Shown: positions 16,189-23,844 of the stretch, piece after piece
Numbering within the stretch: position 1 is the stretch's first letter
Layout of the letters: each line of letters starts with the position of its first letter
NCBI RefSeq assembly: GCF_009649845.1
Contig: NZ_WJIE01000008.1
Span: 248,001-312,000 of the forward strand
DNA: 64,000 bases
Direction: 5' to 3'
DNA from: Polyangium spumosum
GTDB taxonomy: Bacteria > Myxococcota_A > Polyangia > Polyangiales > Polyangiaceae
Notes under the pieces: model-generated
Seen by the model: only the letters and a program-made list of their open reading frames with translations
Database searches by the model: none
What the model was told of the DNA's origin: nothing
Made by a program: the position numbers and the translations under genes

Positions 16189-17520
16189 ATGATGAACACA
16201 CGATTGCGAGCGGGCGTGGTCCTCATTCCGATCCTGCTGTGGGCCTGCGGCGGGGGCGGCGCCGCGACGTCCGGCGGCGGCGGCGACGGCGCGGGCGGGG
16301 GCGGCGCGAGCGGCGGCATGGGCGGCGGGGCGGACTTGCCTTGCGACGTGGCCGAGATCGTCGCCGAGAATTGCCAGCTCTGCCATTCCTCGCCGCCCAA
16401 GTACGGGGCGCCGATGGCCCTCGTGACGGCGGCCGATTTCCAGGCGGGGGCGCAGAGTGATCCTTCGAAGAAGGTCTACGAGCTCGTCGGCGCGCGTATC
16501 CACGACGCGGAGAGGCCGATGCCGCCGAAGGGCCTGATCGACGCGTCCTCGCAGGGCGTGCTCGACGGGTGGATCGCGGCCGGCGCGCCCGGAGCGTCGG
16601 GGGATTCGTGCTCGGGCACGGGCGGGGGCGGCGGGATGGGCGGCGGGACGCCCCTCTCGTGCACGCCCGACGTCCTGCTCCGGCCGACGACGGCGTGGGC
16701 AATGCCGAAGCTCACGGAGGACGCGTACGTGTGCTTCGGCGCCGAGGTCGAGGTGGGATCGAAGCGGCACATCACGGCGATCGCGCCGGCCGTCGATAAC
16801 GACATCATCGTGCATCACATGCTGCTCTATGAACTCCCGGCGGCGTATGGCTCGACGACGCCCAAGGCGTGCGGCGCGGGCGCCTCGGGCGGCGGGCGGC
16901 TCGTGAGCGTGTGGACGCCGGGCCAGGGCCCGCTCGTGCTCCCGGAGGCGGCCGGCCTGCCGATCGAGGGCACGGGCCATTACATGATCCAGATGCACTA
17001 CTCGAACCTGACGCAGCTCGACGGCCAGAAGGATCAGAGCGGGTTCGACCTGTGCACGACGACGAATTTGCGCGCGAACGACGCGGACATCATGGCGTTT
17101 GGCACGACGAAGATCAACATCCCGGCGCACGGCGCGCTCGACGTCACGTGTGATCTCACGGTCCCGGCGTCGTTCCCGAAGGTGAACACGTTCTCCATCG
17201 GGCCGCACATGCACAAGCTCGGGACGATCATCTCGGCCGAGCACAAGCCGGTGAGCGGCGCGCCCGTCCCGCTGACGAACCGTGATCCGTGGAGCTTCGA
17301 CGATCAATACTGGGACGACGTGGTGACCACGATCGGCCCGGGCGACACGATCACGACGCGTTGCGCCTGGCAAAACCCGAGCAATTCGAACGTGACGTTC
17401 GGCGAGGACACGTCGAGCGAGATGTGCTTCGTCTTCGCCGCGTATTACCCGCGGGTCGAGCTCGCGAACTGGCACTGGGGGATGCCGGCGCTCGGCTCGG
17501 AATGCCAGCCGACGCCGTGA
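16189..17520 (+). CDS. Lipoprotein with heme c motif fused to PHM/DBM-type copper monooxygenase
   Basis: 443 residues; a signal peptide ends in lipobox LLWAC (Cys20), followed by a Gly-rich linker. CQLCH at 62-66 is a heme c attachment site in a short cytochrome-like domain. The rest matches ascorbate-dependent type II copper monooxygenases with the full ligand set: His209 and His210 (VHHM) and His270 (IQMHY) for one copper; His340 and His342 (PHMHKLG) and Met412 (SSEMCF) for the other. Order and spacing resemble peptidylglycine hydroxylating monooxygenase. The heme domain could supply electrons in place of ascorbate. Expected site: periplasmic face of the inner membrane or the outer membrane. 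ATG 16189 is followed by a second ATG; GGAG lies seven bases upstream. Its stop abuts the convergent phosphatase stop. Confidence 0.88.
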   Translation: MMNTRLRAGVVLIPILLWACGGGGAATSGGGGDGAGGGGASGGMGGGADLPCDVAEIVAENCQLCHSSPPKYGAPMALVTAADFQAGAQSDPSKKVYELVGARIHDAERPMPPKGLIDASSQGVLDGWIAAGAPGASGDSCSGTGGGGGMGGGTPLSCTPDVLLRPTTAWAMPKLTEDAYVCFGAEVEVGSKRHITAIAPAVDNDIIVHHMLLYELPAAYGSTTPKACGAGASGGGRLVSVWTPGQGPLVLPEAAGLPIEGTGHYMIQMHYSNLTQLDGQKDQSGFDLCTTTNLRANDADIMAFGTTKINIPAHGALDVTCDLTVPASFPKVNTFSIGPHMHKLGTIISAEHKPVSGAPVPLTNRDPWSFDDQYWDDVVTTIGPGDTITTRCAWQNPSNSNVTFGEDTSSEMCFVFAAYYPRVELANWHWGMPALGSECQPTP

Positions 17521-18270
17521 TCAGCGCGACTCGTACACCTGCCCCGACGGCAGCTCCACGCACGTCAGATAACCGCCCTTCCCGCAGCGCGTATCGATCC
17601 CGATGACGCAGGGGCCGACCCACGCGTCCTCCTTGTCCTCGGGCGTGTACTCCGAGAGCTCGGGCGGGAGGTATTTCGTGGCCGTGTGCCCGAAGATGAC
17701 GAGCTTGCCCCGGTAGTCGCGGACGAAGTCGTGATCGCGGCACCAGAGCATCGCGAGCCGCCTCTGCGTGGTGGAGGGGTGCTCGTAGCCCTCGGGGCCC
17801 TTCGGGAGGGCCGCGTGCACGTAAATCGCGTAATCGTCCTCGTACCAGAACGGGAGCTCGCGCATCCAGGCGACGACGTCCGGCGGGAAAAACGTGCCTT
17901 TGAAGAGGGGCTCGACCTCGTCGTCGGCCATGCCCTCGCCCTCGACCGGCGGGGGCCTGCCGAGGAAGGAGCGGAGCGTGGCGAGGCAACCATTCGGCGC
18001 GGGGATGACGAATTCGGGCCAGCCGCGATCGACGACGCGCAACCAGCCATCCTCGTGGTTGCCGCGGAGGAGGACGACCTTCGCCGGCGTCCGCGAGGGG
18101 AGGGCGCGGAGGAAGGCGACGACGTCGGCGGAGCGAGGGCCCCGATCGAGGTAATCACCGACGAAGACGAGGGTGTCGCCGGCATCGAGCGGAGGGAGGG
18201 CGGCGAGGAGGCGGTGGAGGGCGTCGAGGTCGCCGTGGATGTCGCCGATGGCGAAGGTGCGGGAGGGCAT
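17521..18270 (-). CDS. Metallophosphoesterase of the PPP Ser/Thr-phosphatase type
   Basis: 249 residues starting at ATG 18270; the upstream extension is non-conserved low-complexity sequence. The PPP signature series is complete: GDIHGD (residues 8-13), GDYLDRG (42-48), GNHED and, near the C-terminus, FGHT. These bind the dinuclear metal centre and catalyse phosphate-ester hydrolysis. Bacterial relatives include diadenosine-tetraphosphatase-like and PrpA/PrpB protein phosphatases. With several Ser/Thr kinases in this window a protein phosphatase role is reasonable but not shown. No signal peptide, so cytoplasmic. It is the last gene before the toxin/immunity region and abuts the PHM-type monooxygenase tail to tail. 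Confidence 0.9.
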   Translation of the reverse strand: MPSRTFAIGDIHGDLDALHRLLAALPPLDAGDTLVFVGDYLDRGPRSADVVAFLRALPSRTPAKVVLLRGNHEDGWLRVVDRGWPEFVIPAPNGCLATLRSFLGRPPPVEGEGMADDEVEPLFKGTFFPPDVVAWMRELPFWYEDDYAIYVHAALPKGPEGYEHPSTTQRRLAMLWCRDHDFVRDYRGKLVIFGHTATKYLPPELSEYTPEDKEDAWVGPCVIGIDTRCGKGGYLTCVELPSGQVYESR

Positions 18271-18326
18271 GGGAGGGGAGAGCAGCAGGGTTCGGGGCGG
18301 GAAGCAAGGGGGGAGGTCACGAAGCT

Positions 18327-19472
18327 TCAGCGGGGCGCCGCGCCGGCCTTTGGCTGTGCGTCGAGCTTGTCGCGGAGCTCGCGGAGGGATTCGAGCCAAG
18401 TTCGGTAGAAGCTCGGGGGCGGCTCCTCCTCGTGCATGGGTGGTCTCCGTTTCGCGCGAACTTTGAGCCATCGCTTTCGCGTGAGCTCCTTCGCCTTGAG
18501 CCCTTGCTCGAGGTCCACGAGCAGAGGCTCGAGCACGGCGAGCCCCTCCTCGGGCTTCTGGTTGAAGCCGCAGGACTCCGCATACATGCGTGTCATCCTG
18601 CACTGCGCCTCGAAGTCCGAGAAGCCCCGTCGGACGGCCTCGTTCCAGGCGTCGCGGCAGACCTCGAAGGGTTGTTCGGAGCCACAGGCCGCACGGAGGC
18701 CATCTTGGACGATATATCGGCGCACTTTGGGCACCAGAGGCTTGTAGCCATCACATGCGCGTGCCCGCGCCACGACGTCCGCCTCGACCTGCCGGTAATC
18801 GTCTGCGATCTCGGCGAAGCACCGACCCCGCGATCGTGCAAAGGCCCTGTAAACGGCGCGGCGTGTTTCCCAGATCGCCTCGGAGACCTGGTTGATTTCT
18901 TCCCCCTCAGGGCCAAAATCGTACCCTTCGACCATGGCTCGGGTGACTCGTTTCGGGCTCCTCTCGCCCCTTCGCCGGGCTTCGAGCTCGTCCTGGAGAC
19001 GCCTCGAAGTCTCGAGCTGGTCTTCGTAAAACATGGTGGGCCGTTGCGCCGCCCTGGATCGTTCGATCCATCCCTCGAGCTCCGCGCGTAGCGGCTCGAG
19101 CACGGCGAGCCCTTCCTCGGGCTGCTCGTCGAACGCGCAGAAGTCCGCATACATCAAGGAATACATGCACTTCGTGAGGGAACCCGTGAAGCCGATGCGA
19201 ACGAGATCGTTCCAGGCCTCTCGGCAGACCTCGAAGGTGGGTCCGCTGCGACGCGCCAGCGAAAAAATCGACTCGGCGACGTGTCGCCTCGTTTCGAGCG
19301 CGCCCGGCTCGTCGTCCCCCATGCGCGCCACGAACTCAGCTTCGATCGCGCGGTATTCGTCAACGATCTCGACATAGGTCTTGTTGCGATCGAATGAGCG
19401 CAACAGGACGGCATTGCTCGCCTTCACGAACTCCGAGAAGAGCCGCCGGGCTCTTTTTTCTTCCGCAGTCAT
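18327..19472 (-). CDS. Two-repeat protein, candidate immunity protein B
   Basis: 381 residues from ATG 19472 with GGAG five bases upstream. Two homologous halves are visible, offset by 189 residues: FEVCREAWNDLVRIGF (80) against FEVCRDAWNEAVRRGF (269), then MYADFCAF against MYAESCGF, and an identical PEEGLAVLEPL (118 and 307). No signal peptide, so cytoplasmic and helical. It begins 19 bases after the stop of the frameshifted second toxin-like copy, the position an immunity gene takes in toxin-immunity cassettes. That placement, not homology, is the basis for the immunity proposal. I do not recognise the family. If the associated toxin is dead, this gene may be an orphan immunity gene maintained for protection. 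Confidence 0.6.
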   Translation of the reverse strand: MTAEEKRARRLFSEFVKASNAVLLRSFDRNKTYVEIVDEYRAIEAEFVARMGDDEPGALETRRHVAESIFSLARRSGPTFEVCREAWNDLVRIGFTGSLTKCMYSLMYADFCAFDEQPEEGLAVLEPLRAELEGWIERSRAAQRPTMFYEDQLETSRRLQDELEARRRGERSPKRVTRAMVEGYDFGPEGEEINQVSEAIWETRRAVYRAFARSRGRCFAEIADDYRQVEADVVARARACDGYKPLVPKVRRYIVQDGLRAACGSEQPFEVCRDAWNEAVRRGFSDFEAQCRMTRMYAESCGFNQKPEEGLAVLEPLLVDLEQGLKAKELTRKRWLKVRAKRRPPMHEEEPPPSFYRTWLESLRELRDKLDAQPKAGAAPR

Positions 19473-19491
19473 TGACGCTCCGCCGCTGTCG

Positions 19492-19970
19492 CTAGTTGGG
19501 CCAATACTTGCGGGACACGAATACGCCCTTGTCGATTTCGATCTCATCGGGCCACTTTTTCCGGGCTCGACACGCGTTGTGGCACATGTTGCATCTCTTC
19601 GACTTCCAATGGTCCCCCCATTCGCTTTGCAACGGCGAACCGAGGCAGGCCGTCCGTCGCGCATCGCATTCATTTTCCCACCTTGCCCTCTTTCGCGCCT
19701 CCGCGATCTCCCCCGTGACCTCCACCGCCGCAGCAATCGCGACGGCGACGGGGGCCGCATCGATGACGAGCTCGGCGAGGGCGACAACCACGAGCACGAA
19801 CGCCGCGGCGTTCCCGACGAGCGCACGCTCGGCCACCGTTTGCCCGTTCGCAGCCGCGGGCGACGCGGAGACGCGCAGCTTGCACAGCCGACGAGCCCGA
19901 AGGAGAGGAGAGCTCGCACCCGCGGAGGGAGAGCGCGCATGCCCGAGCGGACCACGCTGCTCGGCTGCAT
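19492..19970 (-). pseudogene. Frameshifted second copy of the lipoprotein toxin gene with a different Cys-rich tail
   Basis: The copy begins at 19970, with the same first ten residues and the same upstream bases as the intact gene at 21076. About 284 bp (20707-20990 of the intact copy) are missing at a CTCGGC-like microhomology. The loss is not a multiple of three, so the signal peptide and the rest are in different frames. The downstream frame is still open: from GTG 19836 it encodes 114 residues, beginning AERALVGNAAA with the shared hydrophobic stretch. It then has a unique 68-residue tail with CDARRTACLG and RCNMCHNAC and a KYWPN end. About 185 bp (19698-19882) are nearly identical to 20522-20706. 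It reads as a displaced toxin tip, probably not exported as it stands. Confidence 0.7.
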
Positions 19971-19982
19971 GTCAACGTGGCC

Positions 19983-20321
19983 TCACGGAAGACCCAGCTG
20001 GGTCTTCAGCGTCCGCACGGCCGCATTTCTGGCCTTGGCCATCGAGGGGTACGACAGAAGATCGACCCCGAGGCCGTCATCCACGACCCAGGAGCGGTAG
20101 TCAGCCTCTTCCCATTTCCTGCCGCGTCCCCCGCTTTTGCTGCTGGGGACTCGGAACCTGAAGCTCTCGAGCCGGTAGAGCCGGCAGCGGTAGCGGCGAG
20201 CTTTTCCGGTCCCGTGCGCCAATACCTCCAATCTGAACAGCAACTCTTCCCCGTCGGCAGCAGGCACCAAAAACTCGAGAACTTCGACGACCTTCGAGGG
20301 TTGCATCCTTGGCTCCGTCAT
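19983..20321 (-). CDS. Candidate immunity protein A (small soluble protein overlapping the toxin stop)
   Basis: 112 residues from ATG 20321, whose first bases overlap the toxin stop (ATGA), giving obligatory coupling. A longer open frame upstream covers toxin sequence and is not credible as a start. The protein is soluble, with alternating strands (VVEVLEFLVPA, ELLFRLEVLA, YRCRLYRLESFRFRV) and a C-terminal helix. I recall no named family. Overlapping position immediately 3' of a variable-tail lipoprotein is the classic placement of an immunity gene, hence the call. The gene ends exactly where the second toxin copy's shared upstream sequence begins, so the duplication joint lies at its stop codon. 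Confidence 0.6.
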   Translation of the reverse strand: MTEPRMQPSKVVEVLEFLVPAADGEELLFRLEVLAHGTGKARRYRCRLYRLESFRFRVPSSKSGGRGRKWEEADYRSWVVDDGLGVDLLSYPSMAKARNAAVRTLKTQLGLP

Positions 20322-21076
20322 CTCTTGATACAACGACACTGACAGTGCCGCGGGTAACAGCCAGCCGGGGTCGACTGCGTAGCACGGCGCTTCGCTTCGG
20401 CACACGCGGCAGGCTCGTTGGGTCCGTATGCCGTTCCTGTCACTCGGTCAGGACAAGAGACACTCGAGTTGACCTGCTGCACGTTGCAAGATGCTGTGCA
20501 TGACCACTTTCCCTTGACTGTCTCCGCAATCTCCCCCGTGACCTCCACCGCCGCAGCAATCGCGACGGCGACGGGGGCCGCATCGATGACGAGCTCGGCG
20601 AGGGCGACAACCACGAGCACGAGCGCCGCGGCGTTCCCGACGAGCCCCCGCTCGGCCGCCGTTTGCCCGTTCGCAGCCGCGGGCGACGTGGAGACGCGCA
20701 GCTTGCCGAGCAGATCCTCCGGCACCGTCATGCCTCGCAGCGCGATCCGCATGCATATCGCGAGCTCGGGATGCGGCACGCCTGTGCTCTTGACATCCAC
20801 GACGCGGCCCTCCTCGTCGACCTTCACCGTCGCCTCGAACGTGTAGTAGCCGCCTGCGAGCTCGCCACCGAGCTCGCCGACACATGCGCGCAGGCGCTCC
20901 GCGGTGGCGGCGGGGAGGCGCGGGCGATCGTCCGGGAGGTGGCGGATCGTCGCCGAGGAGCAGCCAAGCGGGACGAGCGCCAACGCCGCGCAGCCGAGGA
21001 GCCCGGAGGAGAGGAGAGCTCGCACCCGCGGCGAGAGCGCGCGCATACCCGAACGGACCACGCTGCTCGGCTGCAT
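20318..21076 (-). CDS. Lipoprotein with variable Cys-rich C-terminus, candidate polymorphic toxin
   Basis: 252 residues. A signal peptide with lipobox LVPLGC places the lipidated residue at Cys39. Residues 55-120 (ERLRACVGELGGELAGGYYT, then KVDEEGRVVDVKSTG) look like a small TonB-C/AgmX-like beta domain. A hydrophobic Ala/Val stretch (147-185) follows. The 63-residue tail has eight Cys (193, 197, 208, 225, 240, 245, 247, 249) ending in HCQCRC. A nearby copy shares residues up to about 186 and then has another Cys-rich tail, the pattern of polymorphic toxins. In Myxococcus, SitA lipoprotein toxins with variable tails are delivered by TraAB-mediated outer-membrane exchange; this protein is analogous in architecture, not shown homologous. 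Start at 21076; ATG 21046 is also possible. Confidence 0.65.
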   Translation of the reverse strand: MQPSSVVRSGMRALSPRVRALLSSGLLGCAALALVPLGCSSATIRHLPDDRPRLPAATAERLRACVGELGGELAGGYYTFEATVKVDEEGRVVDVKSTGVPHPELAICMRIALRGMTVPEDLLGKLRVSTSPAAANGQTAAERGLVGNAAALVLVVVALAELVIDAAPVAVAIAAAVEVTGEIAETVKGKWSCTASCNVQQVNSSVSCPDRVTGTAYGPNEPAACAEAKRRATQSTPAGCYPRHCQCRCIKR

Positions 21077-21118
21077 GTCAACGTGGCCGGCGCGTGGCGG
21101 GGCGCCGATCGAGCGACA

Positions 21119-21419
21119 TCACCCGCCGACGACCCGCGATCGTACGTACGAACCACCCCGCTCACCGGCCCCCGCCTTCGCTCCGTCCACCCGATCGAGC
21201 CTCGTCGGCAGCCGGCGCACGCCACCCGCGCGCACGAACGAACCCCCTCGGCCGCCGATGCCCCTCGTCCGCGCCTACGTGACACCCCGCTCGGCCGCCG
21301 CCGACACCTGTTGGCGTGTCGCCTCTCCCTGCGACGGCCGCCGACGCCACCTGTCCACACGCCCGATCCACCCCCGTCGGCCGCCGCCGCCCCCCGATCC
21401 CGCTCGCGACCTCTCCACG
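21119..21419. repeat. Degenerate tandem array, seven units of 43 bp, C-rich
   Basis: Seven consecutive 43-base units begin at 21119, 21162, 21205, 21248, 21291, 21334 and 21377. Units four to seven all open with TCGGCCGCCG (ACGGCCGCCG in unit six); units one to three open with TCACCCGCCG, TCACCGGCCC and TCGGCAGCCG. Positions 11-20 average MCGCCACCYG, and positions 31-40 resemble CGATCCACCC. The period is not a multiple of three and no gene lies here, so it is not coding. 43 bp is about four helical turns, so the boxes would lie on one face of DNA. The array fills most of the 442-base gap (21077-21518) between the toxin gene and the divergent coiled-coil gene. Nothing else is recognisable in that gap. 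Confidence 0.75.
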
Positions 21420-21518
21420 CCCGGGACGATTCCCCTTGATCGTGGTCCCGATCGCCGAGTACCGTCACCCTCGACCCTTGTTTCGGACATCCCCGACGGA
21501 AAGGAAGGCCCGCAGACG

Positions 21519-22415
21519 ATGCCCGCACCCCGCACATACACCTCGCGCACGGCACTTGCCCTGATCGGGAGCGATCTGAGTTACACGGCGAGCCGCTTCC
21601 TCGCGCATGAGGAGTGCACGGAGCTCGCCCCCACGTTCGTCGCGCTTCGTGAAAAATGTCGAATGATCCAGGCGCACGAGCAACAGCTCCGTGATGCCAT
21701 CGTCGACGCCCAGGCCCTCGTCGATCATGCGAACGATGGGCTCGATGATTTCGTCAAGGATTTCGCCTCGACCCTCGACAAGCTGGTCGGCGACGATCGC
21801 AATCACCCGCTCTTCAAGCATTACTTCGGCGGAAAGACGCCCTCGGACTTCGCGAAGCCCGTGCTCGGCAAGCAGCTCGAGGCCATGGCCGCGTGGGTCT
21901 CGTCGCTGCAAAAGAGCGAACACGCGGCGCTGAACACGCTCGCGCCCGAGCTCGCGGCCCTGATCGAGAAGGGCGAGACGGCGAAGAAGGCGAAGGAGAA
22001 CGCCGAGCTCGCGCGGGACCAGTTCCGCGACGTGGGAGAGCGTCACGCATTCGTCGAGGAAGTGAATGCCCGACGAAAAGAGTCGTTCGGCGTGCTCGCG
22101 AAGATGCCACACGAGAAGCCGGGATTGCCGGCGAACTTCGCGGATCGATTCTTCCGGCGCGAGGCGCGGCCCGTGAAGGACGAGGACGACGCGCCGGCCA
22201 CGATCGAGGCCGTGGACGAGGCCATCACGGCGCTCGAAGCGGAGATCGAGGCGCTGCGCGAGAAACGCGCGGAGCTCGTGGCCGCAGCCGAGAAGGCGGC
22301 GAAGCTGCAGGTGAAGGCCGCGGAGGAGGAGCTCGCCGCGCTGGCGAAGAAGAAGGCGGCCGTGGAGGCCGAAGAGGCGGCCGTCAGGGCGAAGATCGAT
22401 GCGCTGAAGGGATGA
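21519..22415 (+). CDS. Coiled-coil hypothetical protein, 298 aa
   Basis: Start at ATG 21519 (AAGGAAGG ten bases upstream). No signal peptide. The first 150 residues are helical with spaced Leu and Lys/Glu (ECTELAPTFVALREK, DDFVKDFASTLDKLVGDD). A charged stretch follows, and residues ~225-298 form a long Ala/Glu/Lys coiled coil (EAVDEAITALEAEIEALREK, then KKKAAVEAEEAAVRAKIDAL). I do not recognise the family; similar cytoplasmic coiled-coil proteins are common in myxobacteria. It is transcribed divergently from the toxin gene across the 43-bp repeat array, so both may share regulation. No catalytic motif is visible. Confidence 0.75.
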   Translation: MPAPRTYTSRTALALIGSDLSYTASRFLAHEECTELAPTFVALREKCRMIQAHEQQLRDAIVDAQALVDHANDGLDDFVKDFASTLDKLVGDDRNHPLFKHYFGGKTPSDFAKPVLGKQLEAMAAWVSSLQKSEHAALNTLAPELAALIEKGETAKKAKENAELARDQFRDVGERHAFVEEVNARRKESFGVLAKMPHEKPGLPANFADRFFRREARPVKDEDDAPATIEAVDEAITALEAEIEALREKRAELVAAAEKAAKLQVKAAEEELAALAKKKAAVEAEEAAVRAKIDALKG

Positions 22416-22420
22416 ACGGC

Positions 22421-23830
22421 CTACTCGAGCCGAAGTACGAACGGATCCCCTGGCCCCGTGCTCGCGATGGTCGACCCACCCGCGTGGAGCGTGCCCTCGA
22501 ATTGGCCAATGACCATCCGTCTCCCGCTTCCATCGTAGGCGATGCCGGTTGCGTGCTGGGCCTCCTCATCGCCGAAGCTTCCCACGCTCACGGCTCTCCC
22601 GGAGGCATCGAGCTCGAGCACGAGCAAGTCCGCCTTGCCCTTGCTATTCAAGGTCTGGTCCCCGACCGCGACGCGTCCCGTGAAATCGCCGACCACCGCG
22701 ACGCTTCCACCGGTACCAACGGCGATCCCTCGAGCCACCGTCCTCTGCGTTTCGCCGAACGCGCGTGCCCAAACGACGTTTCCGGTCGAATCGAGCTTCA
22801 GGACGAACAAGCTCGCTTCGGCCTCCGTCGTGAGCGTCACGTCGCCCAGCATCAGGCTGCCCGAGAAGCTACCCGCCACGAGGCTGTTTCCCTCGTCGTC
22901 GATGGCCACGCCCGCGGCCTCCGTGCGCCCGGTGCCGCTATACACGAAGGCCCAGGGCACGTTCCCCTCGGCCTCGAAGCGCGCGACGAACACGCTGCGC
23001 AGTCCATCGCCGACGAGTTGCGTGTACCCCGATACGTTCAGCGGGCCTTCGAAATCGCCCACCACGCAGGAGCTTCCATCCGCAGCAGCGGCCATCGCCG
23101 CGGTCTGCTGCTCCGAGCTCCCACCAAACACGGCGGACCAGCGAGCCTTCCCTGTCGAATCGAGGGCCGCGAGAAACACGTCGTAACCGCCCGCGCTCTC
23201 GTGCAGCTCCTTGTCGAGCGCGATTTCACCCGAGTAAATCCCGGCAACGAGGAGCTCTCCGGGCTTTCCGGGGCTGATGCTCGTGACGGCCTGATAACCG
23301 ATGCCTCCGAATCGTCGCGCGTCGATCGTCTCGCCGCTCGCTGAGCTTTTCACCAGGAAGGCATCACGCCCGTTTTCGCTCGTCAGGATGTGCTCCTCGA
23401 CGGGGAGCACGCCGGACATCTCTCCCGCGATGAGCATCGTCCCGTCCTCCGCGACGGCCACGGCCAGCGCCGCCTGCGGATCTGGCGCCCCCACGTGCCA
23501 TGCGAGCGTGAGCGCACCCTCGTCGGGGTCGAGCCGCAGCACGAAGGGATCGTGCGCGCCCATCGATGGGATGGTCGTCTCTCCGAGCGTGATCGAGCCA
23601 TCGAAGTACCCCGCCAGAAGAGCTCCACCCTCTGGATCCGGAGCGATCGACGTGAACGACCGAGAGCCCGTGCCCGCCACCGTCGCAAGCACCCCCTCCG
23701 TGGTCGAGGCGACGCGACCATCCAATGCCTGAATGATGGGCGGATCGAAGAGCTCGGGAGCGCAGGCGGCCATCGATAGGGACAGCACGAGCGACAGGAC
23801 CGAATGGGCGCTTCGTTTCGTCGACTTCAA
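22421..23830 (-). CDS. Beta-propeller repeat lipoprotein
   Basis: 469 residues from TTG 23830. The unusual start is supported by GAGGAG eight bases upstream and by an immediate signal peptide with lipobox SMAAC. The mature protein is about eight repeats of 45-50 residues with the pattern GxxxxxLGxxxxxxxGxxDxFVLRLDxxGxxxWARxFGG...A.A.AxDxxGxxxVAGxFxG, typical of SBBP-like propeller proteins. Such proteins are presumed to be outer-membrane or surface scaffolds or sensors. It is the last gene of a tight same-strand set: surface repeat protein, kinase, PEGA/TPR protein and this lipoprotein (14 bases from the previous stop). The kinase partner suggests a surface-signalling unit. Confidence 0.85.
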   Translation of the reverse strand: MKSTKRSAHSVLSLVLSLSMAACAPELFDPPIIQALDGRVASTTEGVLATVAGTGSRSFTSIAPDPEGGALLAGYFDGSITLGETTIPSMGAHDPFVLRLDPDEGALTLAWHVGAPDPQAALAVAVAEDGTMLIAGEMSGVLPVEEHILTSENGRDAFLVKSSASGETIDARRFGGIGYQAVTSISPGKPGELLVAGIYSGEIALDKELHESAGGYDVFLAALDSTGKARWSAVFGGSSEQQTAAMAAAADGSSCVVGDFEGPLNVSGYTQLVGDGLRSVFVARFEAEGNVPWAFVYSGTGRTEAAGVAIDDEGNSLVAGSFSGSLMLGDVTLTTEAEASLFVLKLDSTGNVVWARAFGETQRTVARGIAVGTGGSVAVVGDFTGRVAVGDQTLNSKGKADLLVLELDASGRAVSVGSFGDEEAQHATGIAYDGSGRRMVIGQFEGTLHAGGSTIASTGPGDPFVLRLE

Positions 23831-23844
23831 CGGAATCTCCTCGT

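Noticed and set aside
19670-19975. 101-residue frame within the second toxin copy
   Set aside because: Third-frame artefact; lacks the shared hydrophobic stretch and any signal peptide.
21119-21419. CRISPR array
   Set aside because: The whole 43-bp unit is repeated with drift; there are no unique spacers between conserved repeats and no cas genes.
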